Source: Brachypodium distachyon
Taxonomy: Eukaryota > Streptophyta > Magnoliopsida > Poales > Poaceae
NCBI RefSeq assembly: GCF_000005505.3
Contig: NC_016133.3
Location: 2,542,001-2,606,000, forward strand
Direction of reading: 5' to 3'
Length of the DNA: 64,000 nt
Positions 23,890 through 34,058 of the stretch are shown here, one piece after another. The notes under the pieces were generated by a model. It had not been told where the DNA came from, searched no databases, and worked only from the letters and a program-made list of their open reading frames with translations. The position numbers and the translations under genes were made by a program. Position 1 is the stretch's first letter; each line of letters starts with the position of its first letter.

Positions 23890-25362
23890 AAGCTGGATCA
23901 GGAGCACAGCCTGCTCCTGCATGCTGCCAAATGGCAATGACGGCCGGTGGTGGATGCATGCTTCAGAGAACGTTGCTTATGTGTTGCATATGGTCACAGA
24001 GTTGTTTTGCTTGGAACTAGAAGTTGGCTGAATCCGAACTTGAGATTCGAGATCTGCACTGATATTATGGCTGTGTTTTCTGGACTTATTATTTTCCTGC
24101 ATGTGTTGATGATATATAGACGAGTTTAAAACTGTTTATGAGCGGTCCATGAGATGTTATTATATTTCACCTTCTTACAGATGGTACATTAGTATTCTAT
24201 TAGCACCTTTCCAGTATTATTGCTTCACCGCTTAAAATCATTTCCTATGTGTGGCGGGGGCACGAGTTGGACTAGATATGATATTCATGCATATTGCGCG
24301 CCTGACAGATTGCTCCAGGATTTCCATTTTTTGTTAGATTTTCTATACATGAATTAAGCGGAAAGGGGAGTGGGGTTTCGGCGCCGTTAACCGATCCTTT
24401 GTAGGTCTATGAAGGTTGATGATGTATGCTGCCTTAGAGGCAAGGTTTGCCCCCATGATGTTTTTTAGGCTTCCAGGACACCAACGATCGCTTCATTGTG
24501 GTTCTTCGTCTTCTTTTCTTCTTTTCCAAGGTTTGATTAACCGACACCAACGATGGGGTGAAAATTGCCGCCACATATTTCCATAGCAACATGTTGATGG
24601 GGACGGGGAGGGGGTGTTCTTGGATGGCCACTGTAAGGGGGTAGCGTATAGCTCGTTCTGTAGTGGTGCATCGCTACTACCCTATTAAAATCTCTTTTTA
24701 TTTTGTGCACCTGCACCTTCTGGATCTGACCCCATGATCGCATGAGCTTCTCTGGTCACTATTGCCCAAGGCATGCCAAGAGTGCCATCATCCGAATTAA
24801 GTACAACTGGCATGTGCACCCAATATGCTGTGGTGCGCAGGCTAGCTAGCACCATTTTGCCTCTGCCGCACTATATAGCATATCATTTTTTACATATAAT
24901 AGGGTAGCCAAAATATAATAATTACGTATATCAATTGCGTTATGTCCAGATGACTATCTTCTTGAGTCTTTGGCCCCCAATTCCCAAACACTAGCGAGCC
25001 AGAGCCCAGAGCTTAGCGACACAATACGAGGCATGCAACCGACTGTTTTAGATGGATGGAAGCAGTGATGGATTGAACAGATCGAGAGGACGAGCTAGGC
25101 GATGTTAACTTAACCTTCAGGCAGAGCAGCTTTCCGGCCGTTGCTCACTTTCTGATTTCCTAGTCCCTAGATCGTCTCGCTGTTGTCGGACCGCAAACAG
25201 TACTGCCTCCGCGAACAGTACCTAGCAGTAAAGTAGACCCAGTCAGAGACCAAGCTAGTACGTCAGCACCCGAGGCTTAGCTCTCCACCTAGGGTTAATT
25301 CCCCACTTCGAAACGCCCCCGCCCGCCGTCTCCGATCCGAGATCTCCTCCCCCGGCCACACC
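23890..25362. other. 3' flank of ZML copy B and promoter of copy C
   Basis: The first 700 bp matches the 3' flanks of copies A and C (for example tttcctatgtgtggcggg and tgatgttttttaggcttc). The last 250 bp upstream of 25363 resembles the promoter of copy B: cttcaggcagag, ttccggccgtt, ctcgctgttgtcgga, tagggttaattccccac and aaacgcccccgc are all shared. No separate gene was seen. Confidence 0.5.
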
Positions 25363-28300
25363 ATGAGCAACCAGCACGAGCTCCAACGGCAGCTTTACGA
25401 GCAGCAACCGATGATGCCCATGGCGGGCGGCGGGGAACAAGGCGCCGTCCCGATGGACGCGGACGCGGACGCGGATCCGGCGGCGGCGGCGGCGGCGCAA
25501 GCGCAGCTGCACGGGGCGGCGGCGAACGCGGACGCCGCCGCGTCCAACACTACGCTCACCCTTTCGTACCAGGGCGAGGTCTTCGTCTTCGAGTCCGTCT
25601 CACCCGACAAGGTGCCGCTCCTAGCTCTAGATCTCTGATATCATTTATCTCGTGAATTCTGCTCCCTGTCATGCCGATTTTCTCGTTCCATTTCGACTAC
25701 AGGTGCAAACGCTGCTGTTATTGCTAGGAGGGAGGGAGCTGGCCCCCGGATTGGGCTCGGCTCGGAGCAGCCGTCATCCTCGTCCACTAAGGTTGACCTA
25801 CCTCTTTTTTTTTTCTTTTCTTTTTTCTTCTCACAACCTTCACACGTACTCATGTTTTAGCAGTCATGCCAGTTGTGATCGACACTTACTACGAGACGGA
25901 GAGATTACTTTGCAACAAATTAACCACATGATGCTTGCATATATAGTTATATACACACACAAATCAGCAACTAGTCCTAATAATCGGACACCAATTCACA
26001 CAATATAGAACCTTAACCTAGCCAGCTTTAGTCCTCTATACTAGTATAGGGAAACACTAACTCGCACAATAGAATCCTACCCTAACTCAAACACTAGATT
26101 AGTCTAACATTATCCATTGAGAAACTAATTCGCAATTATGTGGAGGCGTTTATGTTGAGTGTGTTGGGTTTGCCCAAAGATCAGTCACATGAAGATGCAC
26201 ACGATCGGGAATTTATTTGGCCAGAGACACCTGTCGTGCCTCTCTTTTTATTTCTTCTCAATATCTCAAATCCCACGTTACAAAAGCTGACCCTGGTGCA
26301 TGTATATATACACCCAAAATCACCTAATCCTAATAGGACTAGGACTTAATGTGCAAAAGGACGAGCCAGTCCTAAACGGACTCATACAACAAGATTATTC
26401 TAACAATCTCCCCCTAATCTTGACTTGCCGTCTCCTCGTGCTCCCCCTGAACTTGACTCTCCGCAGCTTCATGACTTGTTGACTACACTCAACGTATGAT
26501 CCAGACTCCCAGTCACGCTAGCTCCTGCATGGACTACACCGCCCACACCTAGCGCAATACATGCTAGCTAAACCCATAGCTCCACATAGAGACATGTCCT
26601 CATCGAAGAGACTCACCTTCACTGGTACACCGCCCCACTATACACTTGAGTTTCCGTCTTCTCGTCGAGACACACAGATGACACCCACCACCTTGTCTGC
26701 ACGCACGTCTTCGCCCTCAGTGATACACCTCACCGGATAGCCCTTCGACCGTGACTCACTTCTGCTGCAACAGAGTTCCACATAGACGAGCACTTGAACA
26801 CAACCACGACTCACAAACACTGACTTGGACGTACATACGCAGCTTGACCCAATGTCAAGTACTTTCCAACGATCAGGATGATCTCCCGTTACTAGAAGAT
26901 CGGTCCACTGCGACGATAGTCCTATCTGATCTGCTGAACGTCGCTCCACTGCACAGCCACCGATTGCTCGATCCAATCCACTGAACACCTCTTCACGCAC
27001 TACCACCGTTTGCCCGCTCTTATCCGCGGACACCGCTCCGCCGCTGAGTGCCCGCCCCGAGGCACTAGCACATCGCCTCCCCGGGGCAAGCGTGTCTTCA
27101 AATCTTGACCTCGCTCTGATACCAAATGTTGGGTTTGCCCAAAGATCAGTCACATGAAGACGCACACGATCGGAAATTTATTTGGCCAGAGGCACCTGTC
27201 GTGCCTCTCTTTCTATTTCTTCTCAATATCTCAAATCCCACATTACAAAAGCTGACCCTGGTGCATCTATATGTACATCCAAAATCATCTAATCCTAATA
27301 GGACTAGGACTTAATGTGCAAAGCTAATTAAACTTGTACTAGTGCTACTACTCGAACTCAGGACGGACCAGTCCTGAACAGAATCATACAACAAGATTAT
27401 TCTAACAGAGTGTTTGTATTCTCTGATACAGAAGTCGAAGAATACTGCACACCGGATGGCGTCCCTACTCAGGTTCCGGGAAAAGCGCGGCAGGAGGAAC
27501 TTCGATAACAAGATCCACTATCCTGTTCGCAAGGAAGTTGCGCATAGGTCAGTGTGCTGTCTTGGTATAACGTGTAAGTGGAGCTTAGCTTGCGTGCTTC
27601 GCCATAACGCTACGCATTGGGGTTACATTTGCAGGCTCCAGCGCAACAGAGGTCAGTTTGCATCGTCTAAAGCAAAGGCCGGAGAAGGAGCAGCATCTGG
27701 GACTGCTGCAGATGGTTCAAAAAATTGGGGTGCAATGGAAGACCAAACTCCATATACTGCAGCTATGTAAGTCCGCAAACTCTTGTACTGGTTATATACA
27801 TGTTTGACATTGCATAGTGCTTGTTGGGCTTTTTAATTTTATAAGTATATATATGCACTTTAATATTGCTTTATCTAGATTTTATAAGTATATATATGCA
27901 CTTTAATATTGCTTTATCTAGATTTTATAAGTTGAGAAGGCCAATAATGATACCTTTACATAAATAGATGCTTCGTTCTACGGGTTATACGTAACGAATA
28001 CTCATGTTTATTTGTTATGACAACTTTATTTGCTTCACAACAAGAAAAATATAATACCACCTCGTTTTCAGTTTTTATAAGGCACGGTCACATATCTAGG
28101 TTATCAGTTTGACCAACAAAGTATGAGTTATATGCCATAAAAACTTACGTCGCTACAAACTTCGAATACCATGGTTGCTAATGATATACTTTGTGTGGCA
28201 TGCAAATCATGTTTTGTTGGTCAAATCGATGACCTAGATACGGGCACATGCCTTATAAACTGAAAAGTAGGGAATAGTTATTATTAGTTTGATAATTATT

Positions 28301-30427
28301 GCACTATGCAATTTTCCAGATGTCAGAATTGTGGTGTTAGTTCAGATACCACACCTATGATGCGGAAAGGACCCAATGGCCAAAGGATTTTGTGCAATGC
28401 CTGTGGCCTAGTATGGGCGAAAAAGGTACTCCCTCTGTCCTCTTTTTGTGCGCCTTCGATTTTTCCTCTGCTACATGTGGATAGACCGGAGCTAATGCAT
28501 TTTGGACAAAAATACCACTAGCATGTGGCCCCTCCTGTGTTCTGTCTATATGTGATTGTTGGATTGCGCACCAGCTCGGGAAGACAACGGGCCGGGGTGT
28601 CTTGGGAAGCCCAAGGCCGATTTAATTACTCCCTCACTTTAAAATTCTAAGGCCCATCTCCTAATTCACATTAAACAAGGAGTACTAGACTAAACATTAA
28701 TACAACATATATGCACACCAAGCTTGATGCACACCTGTCCTCTTCAACCATTGGTTGATTTCACATGGGAAACCAAAATTTGCTTGTTCCCAAGACAAAT
28801 GCGCTTACATACTACTCACTCAATTCCAAAATACATCTCATATAGATTTATGCACTTGGACCAAGATAACTCTCGTTTCTAGTGCCTGGCCACTCATATT
28901 GGGTTAATAATAAATGGATGCGACTAGTTATGGCCGAGTGCGAGTTTCAAGAGAAAAATGAGGTATATTATGAAACAAATGCGAAAAATTTGTATACGTT
29001 GTATTGTGGAATGGAGGGAGTAAAAATTTGAGGTTTTTGAGATATGGGCCTTACAAACTGGCATATGGTGGCAAGAGAGTAAATGGGGGGGGGGGGTATT
29101 TTAGGCACTATGCAGCTAAGAAAAGTTGTGCGCCCACAAACTCTGAACAACGTGAATCAAATATAGCACCCACAAAAGCTGGAGGGAGGGAGTACTCAAA
29201 TGCTTTATGATACTCCCTCCTTCCAAATTATATGTCGTTTTACCTTTTTTTGCTTCTTTCCTGCCAAATGAGGTCGTCTTTCGTTTTCACGACACTTTGC
29301 ATTCATACACCACGTGGTTTTCCAAGGCAAGCAATTAGTGGCATGCACTTGTGGGGGTGTTATTCGCACATCTGGCATTTAATTATGCATGCATTAGCAG
29401 GGATACAAAATTGTTATCCGCATTTTCGCTGGTGAATTAAATGATCAACACGTGCATGCGCCGAATGGCATTGGTATTCCATCCAAGTGAAAACGACCTA
29501 TAATTGTCTAAGCCCCACTTGTAACTCATTTTCCCTGTCCCATATATATTATGTTAGACTATAATTATATTATATTTTGTTGAGATGGTTTATAATCAGC
29601 AACTATATATATGGTGCTTTTCCTTGGATATTAAGTTTCCACTTCATTCGCCGACTCTGTATTATATTAAATTTTCTTTCAAGCAAAAAGTATATATCAG
29701 GTTTGGGACCCCTGTATCTATTCATCCTTTTTGTATGTTAGTGGAATTTCATTGCATTAGGTTCTTCTTGCATCTAGATGGAGTGAATAGTGAAATATGT
29801 TGCTAGTAATTTGTTTCCAGCATTAGCCTTTTTCTCTTTTTATATTTTACTCTTCGCTTTTAGTAGGTACTCGTACTTATTCTCTCTGACGTTTTTGTCC
29901 TTTGTAGGGTCATATGAGGAACATCTCGAAATGTTTAACTGCGCCTCAGCAAGTTGTACCAGCAGCCACTAGTGAAGTTGTGAGTCACTGCGCTTCCATT
30001 AGATTTACATCTTACCTTATAGAATAATCAAGATATTCATTCAATCTTAATTATTATATTATACCTTTCTCATATTTCTGTGACCTAAGTTTTGTAAAAC
30101 CATCATTTTGAAACTTCATAGTGTAAGCTTCATTAAATATACATGTCCCTAGCTATTTTGCAGTTGTAGACACATGGACTGCAGGAATTTATGCACATTA
30201 GGTTTACGAAAACTAGACATGTGGATATGGTTAGATTTTCTGAGGTGCAATGAATCGTACACGTGAATCCTGACATGTACTCTATCTCACGTGGAACTAA
30301 TTCTTGTACTCTGCAGCAGAATGGAATGACAGAAGCAGCACCAACCGACAACGAGCAGCAACGTATTGCAATCGAGGTTGCACCCGGAGCGCAGCCTGCT
30401 CCTGCTGCCAATGGCAATGACTCGTAG
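25363..30427 (+). CDS. ZML: TIFY-CCT-GATA transcription factor (ZML type), copy C, frameshifted in exon 2
   Basis: Exons: 25363-25611, 25703-25791, 27432-27547, 27635-27766, 28320-28425, 29908-29979, 30317-30427. Exon 1 has the TIFY motif [18 protein letters not shown]. Exons 3-4 have the CCT domain ([32 protein letters not shown]). Exon 5 has the GATA finger CQNC-X20[11 protein letters not shown]. Exons 6-7 match copy A closely, and splice signals are intact. Exon 2 is 89 nt, whereas 84 would keep phase; it holds a direct duplication of CTCGG at 25756-25765 that exactly accounts for the excess. As written, ribosomes would leave the CCT frame. Possible outcomes are a pseudogene, translation from the ATG in exon 3 (27456), an alternative splice, or a sequence error. 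Intron 2 carries a TRIM-like LTR element, and introns 4 and 5 carry MITEs. Confidence 0.75.
26162..26405 (-). repeat. LTR of the TRIM-like element (3' LTR in element orientation)
   Basis: Begins TGTTGGGTTTGCCC and ends ATTATTCTAACA on the plus strand. Lacks an internal segment of about 37 bp found in the other LTR. Confidence 0.88.
27127..27407 (-). repeat. LTR of the TRIM-like element (5' LTR in element orientation)
   Basis: Same terminal sequences as the partner LTR. It is preceded on the plus strand by ctctgatacca, the reverse complement of the primer-binding site, which fixes the orientation as minus. Confidence 0.88.
28057..28274. mobile_element. MITE with long terminal inverted repeats in intron 4 of ZML copy C
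   Basis: The two halves are inverted repeats of about 80 bp: ttcagtttttataaggcac and atctaggttatc on the left pair with gatgacctagatac and gccttataaactgaa on the right. TA dinucleotides flank both ends. Stowaway-type by structure. Confidence 0.7.
28429..29192. mobile_element. MITE insertion complex placed 3 nt inside the splice donor of ZML copy C intron 5
   Basis: In copy A the intron begins GTACTCAAATGATTGATGATA. In copy C it begins GTA, then ctccctctgtcc... to ...gggagggag, then TACTCAAATGCTTTATGATA. The inserted block has Stowaway-like ends and a TA duplication. A further MITE-like segment is nested at about 28815-29020 (actcactcaattcc ... ggaatggagggag). Copy B keeps the left part of the same insertion just after 22754. 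Confidence 0.65.
29213..29505. mobile_element. MITE in intron 5 of ZML copy C (counterpart of 9229-9548)
   Basis: Starts CTCCCTCCTTCCAAATTATA after TA and ends near aaaacgacctataattg. Its position and internal words (gcatgcactt, gcatttaattatgcatgca, gctggtgaattaaatgatc) match the copy A element. The right terminus is eroded. Confidence 0.55.
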
Positions 30428-33300
30428 CCTTCTAGGTGATAGGCGATGCTTCAGAGGACGCTGATGATCTGTTGCATATGCATGGTCATGGAGTTTTTCT
30501 TACATGGAACTTGTAGTTGGCTGAATTTTGCTTCATGTGTTGATGATAGATGAGTTCAAAACTGTTTATGAGCTAGCGGTCCATGAGCTAGATGTTACGG
30601 GATTTCACCTTCTTACAGATGTTACTTTAGTATTCTATTAGCACCTTTTCAGAATTATTGCTTTGCCGCTTAAAATCATTTCCTGTGTGTGGCGAGGGTA
30701 CGAGTTGGCTAGACATGCATTCATATTGGGCGCCTAACAGATTGCTCCAGGATTTCCATTTTTGGTTAGATTCTCTATACATGAATTAAGCGGAAGCTAG
30801 TGGGGGCGGGGGTTCGGCCGCCGTTAACCGATCCTTTGTAGATCCATGCAGGTTGTTGTATGCCTGCTGCCTTACAAGCAAGGTTTGCTCCATGATGTTT
30901 TTTAGGCTTCAAGGGCACCAATGGTGCTGCTCCGACTTCCTTTGTGTTCTTCTTCCTCTTGCCTTTATTTAGGTTTGATTAGAGCTTTCCTGCTTGCTTC
31001 TTGTGGTTAATATCACTAGCTAAGGTTTGGATATATCTTACAAATTTGTTCTCTCTGGCCATTCTTATCTTAAGGCTTCACATTTGATCCCTTTCTTTCG
31101 TCTGGCGGATTCTCTCAGCTTTGATGATGTTCTGACGGGCACGTCTACAGGTTTCTTGTGTTTCCAAAGCTCTCCTCGTAGAGTTTAGCATGCGAGAATC
31201 AACCTCAACGATCGCAGCTCACCGTGCGTAAAATTGCATTGCAAAGATTCCCCCAAAACTTGACGAATTGGTAAATAGCTCCCTGATGCACAATATGAGT
31301 GTCAAACACATGAAAGCATATTATGGTACGTTTTATACCACACAATGCAATGCACTCATATATATTTTGGAAGAGATAGAACTAGATTTTTTCTTTATCT
31401 ACGAAACTCAACAAATTTTACTGACTAGCTAGTATATGAATGTTTTTATAATGATATTTTTTTGTTGTAGCGGCGGCCAGCGGTAGACCACTTTTTTAGG
31501 TTTACATGGACATTTTAATTGCACGAAGTAGATAGCTTCCATGAGCCGTATCTTCAGGAATTTTTCACAACACACTGTGGCTGTGTTTGGATGTCTCCAT
31601 GGACGTAACTTGTAAACTTGCATTGCACTAGGGAGACGCAGCTAGGATATATACATGCATGTCGAGAATGCATAGAGAGCTACAACCACTTTTTGGCTGC
31701 CTTCCATCCATCGGTGTCGCGGCAGGAGATGGGCACCCCACTTTTCATAATGGGGAAAACTAATTTTAATTAAAAACAAAAGATCTCATATTTCAAAACC
31801 TTGGTTTGATCATTTGGAATTAATTTGGTGTGTAATTGTAGTTTATCTGGTCGACTAATGTCTTTTTGTGGAATTGGAAACCAGTTGATTTTTAATTATT
31901 TTTTTTGTTAAACTTGAAACACATCTCAATCTCTATCATCTACCTTGTCTCAAGATCATAAATTAAAGGAGAATACAAAATCCCTCCAAAATCCAATTAC
32001 CAAAATCCTAACTTTCCCTCTCCTTCTAATCCAGTAATTATTCTTTAATCCCAATAAAAATAAAAACCAAATTATTTAATTCTGAGAAAATTAAGTGTGG
32101 ATCATATTTAAACTAATTTTGATTTGTGGTCAATTTTTTTATATTAAATAATTATTTTCCTGATTTTACCAAATGAGAACAAAAGTATGTTTTAATATTT
32201 TATGCAAGGTTTTTACTTCACAAAATTCCCTAAAATTTCCCTTATAGTAGTTAGCTATTTATGACAAGTTTCCAAAATAAAGTTTTTCAACTTCCGTTCA
32301 AACTTTCAGAGCAGTTTTAAATTTAAATTTAGCCCATATTTGAACTTGCAACTGTTTGCAAACCTCTTGGAGGAGTCCATGAGCTGCCCACATTATGGAA
32401 TCCACACCGATCGATGTGTGCCGGTCGTGTCTCTCGCCGCCCCGCATATTGGCTACCTCGCTTTGTGCATTGCTTGTAGCCTGGCTACACTGCGACACAC
32501 GCTTGTCATGCCACCATTGTCGCGCCATTGTGCCTCCTTGACCATCGCATGTCATACAAATGCATGCCGTTGTTCCACTATGTGTCGTCACAAGCTTTGA
32601 AGCGGCGGGAGACGGGGTTGAAGGTGAAGAGAGGAAGGGTAGCGGGAGCTCTCTCCCATGTAATGAGGTCAAAGTGTTGTAAAAAATTCTAATCAACCAT
32701 AAAATTAACCACCCTAAATCGGCCACAACAGCACTAAAAACACTTAATGATTGATCCATCCGGGTTTGTGGATTTCAGAGTTTTGGGGGGTGGGGGGGGG
32801 GGGGTGGGGATTGACGGAAAGTACATTTGGTGTGAAATATGGACTTATTTTGCATAGCATTATGGTGATGGGCTTGGTGGACTGGATGCACCAAAACGTG
32901 CAAAAAGATGACCATGACGATACCCTCGAAACCTTTTTAGTTCAAACAAATGAACCCTTTTACACAAAAAAATTCTGAGGGGATAAAACCAATTTATTGC
33001 ACTCTCACTTGAACATGAATACAAGTGATCTCAGGAGCTTCTAACAATCACAAACGCCGTCCAAAATAAAGCGGTGAAACCGGTAGCTAAATCATAAGCA
33101 TTAAAAATTCAAAATTAAGCACACGCTTTTCATGCCTACACACCACCTCTTGAAACAGCTCCATTCTCTCCTCAATTTCCTTCGTGCCCTACAAGCCTGA
33201 ATGGTCCGTATCTTCTCTCCCAGCCCAACCCGGTAGTGTATCCAAAGCCCAAACCAACACGTGGCCCGGCTGGCTTAATTTGGCCCATCCCCTAAAATAA
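30428..33300. other. 3' flank of ZML copy C and intergenic DNA
   Basis: About 30428-30970 is homologous to the 3' flanks of copies A and B. The rest holds no supported gene. Near 31040-31230 the minus strand reads a short Arg/Lys/Glu-rich stretch (QNIIKAERIRQTKERDQM, then stop) that could be a relic of coding sequence. A G-rich run lies at 32784-32806. AT-rich DNA at 31730-32340 shows no structure. Confidence 0.35.
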
Positions 33301-33309
33301 TGGCAACTC

Positions 33310-33339
33310 TTGGCGCCAAACTGCTACCTCTTTCCCGCC
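33310..33339 (+). promoter_or_regulatory. Pair of E2F-like sites upstream of the primase gene
   Basis: TTGGCGCCAAA (33310-33320, palindromic core) and TTTCCCGCC (33331-33339) lie 11 bp apart. Both fit the E2F consensus TTTSSCGC on one or both strands. The downstream gene is a replication enzyme, the classic kind of E2F target in S phase. Binding is inferred from the motif only. Confidence 0.65.
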
Positions 33340-33344
33340 AACTT

Positions 33345-34058
33345 CTCTCTCTGTCCCTCGCGCCGCCGTAACATCGTTCCCCGCCTCCCGCAGCCGCAGA
33401 GGCGACGAAAAATACCAAGCTCTGAAGCTCCCTCCACGGCCGCCTCCACACCTCCGTCAGCCGCCGGTGTCGCTAACCGCCTCCCTCAGAAGCCGCAGTC
33501 GCCGCTTCCGTCAGCCGCAGCCGCCGGGCGCTGGATCCGCTTCGCCTTCCGGGTGCCATCGCCGCCCCGTCCATATCGGTACGCCTCCCACTCTGTATCT
33601 CCTCCTGCTCTCGCCTTCTCGTCCCTCGTCAAACGGCGGCGGCCCGGTCCGTGTAAGCTGCGTCAGCGGCAGCGCGAGCCAGACAGAGGGGAAGGGATGG
33701 GCAGCCCCGAGCTGCCTGCCGAGTCTTGGGGGACCCCGGAAGGGATTTGGGGAGCGGTTGAATTTGGGGATTCCCATTTGCAGCAATTAGTCCACAATAG
33801 CAATTAGTTTGTTCTTTATTTAGTTAGGAAACCTTGCTTTATTGGGTGGAATTTCCGAAGAGTCTGTTCTGTTTTGGGGGATTCTTTCTTTGCTATCCTG
33901 GTGAGCACTCAAAACCAAAATTGTTCTTTTCTATTTGTTCAGTCAGATGCCGGTTTGCTTGCTTGCTATGTGGCACCTTTGTAATCTAATAAATGCATCC
34001 ATTTTTTGTCTAGGTTCTTCTTCAGCACACAAGGTTGATCTAGTCCTCCTCCTCTGGT
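33345..34058 (+). other. 5' UTR and leader intron of the primase gene
   Basis: GC-rich leader followed by T-rich sequence ending tttttgtctag at about 34013, which looks like a 3' splice site 46 nt before the ATG. A candidate donor (atcg/gtacgc) is near 33579. The long open frames at 33310-33807 are frame-neutral GC-rich leader and are not conserved coding. Confidence 0.4.

Larger units (their letters stand above)
26162..27407 (-). mobile_element. TRIM-like non-autonomous LTR retrotransposon in intron 2 of ZML copy C
   Basis: Two LTR copies (26162-26405, 244 bp; 27127-27407, 281 bp) flank 721 bp. Read on the minus strand, the LTR starts TGTTAGAATAATC and ends CCCAACA. The primer-binding site TGGTATCAGAGC (initiator Met tRNA type) lies just inside the LTR at 27127, and a polypurine tract (AGGGGGAGA) lies just inside the other. 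A perfect 5-bp target duplication GAGTG is present at 26157-26161 and 27408-27412. The LTRs differ by an indel of about 37 bp near 27318-27358. No gag or pol coding is visible; the 175-codon minus-strand frame at 26638-27165 runs into the LTR and has no domain. Confidence 0.9.

Noticed and set aside
26638..27165. 175-codon minus-strand ORF inside the TRIM-like element
   Set aside because: Runs into the LTR and shows no gag, protease or polymerase motif; TRIM elements are non-coding.
32298..32759. 153-codon minus-strand ORF and overlapping plus-strand ORF
   Set aside because: No recognisable domain, no splice structure and no conservation visible; likely chance.
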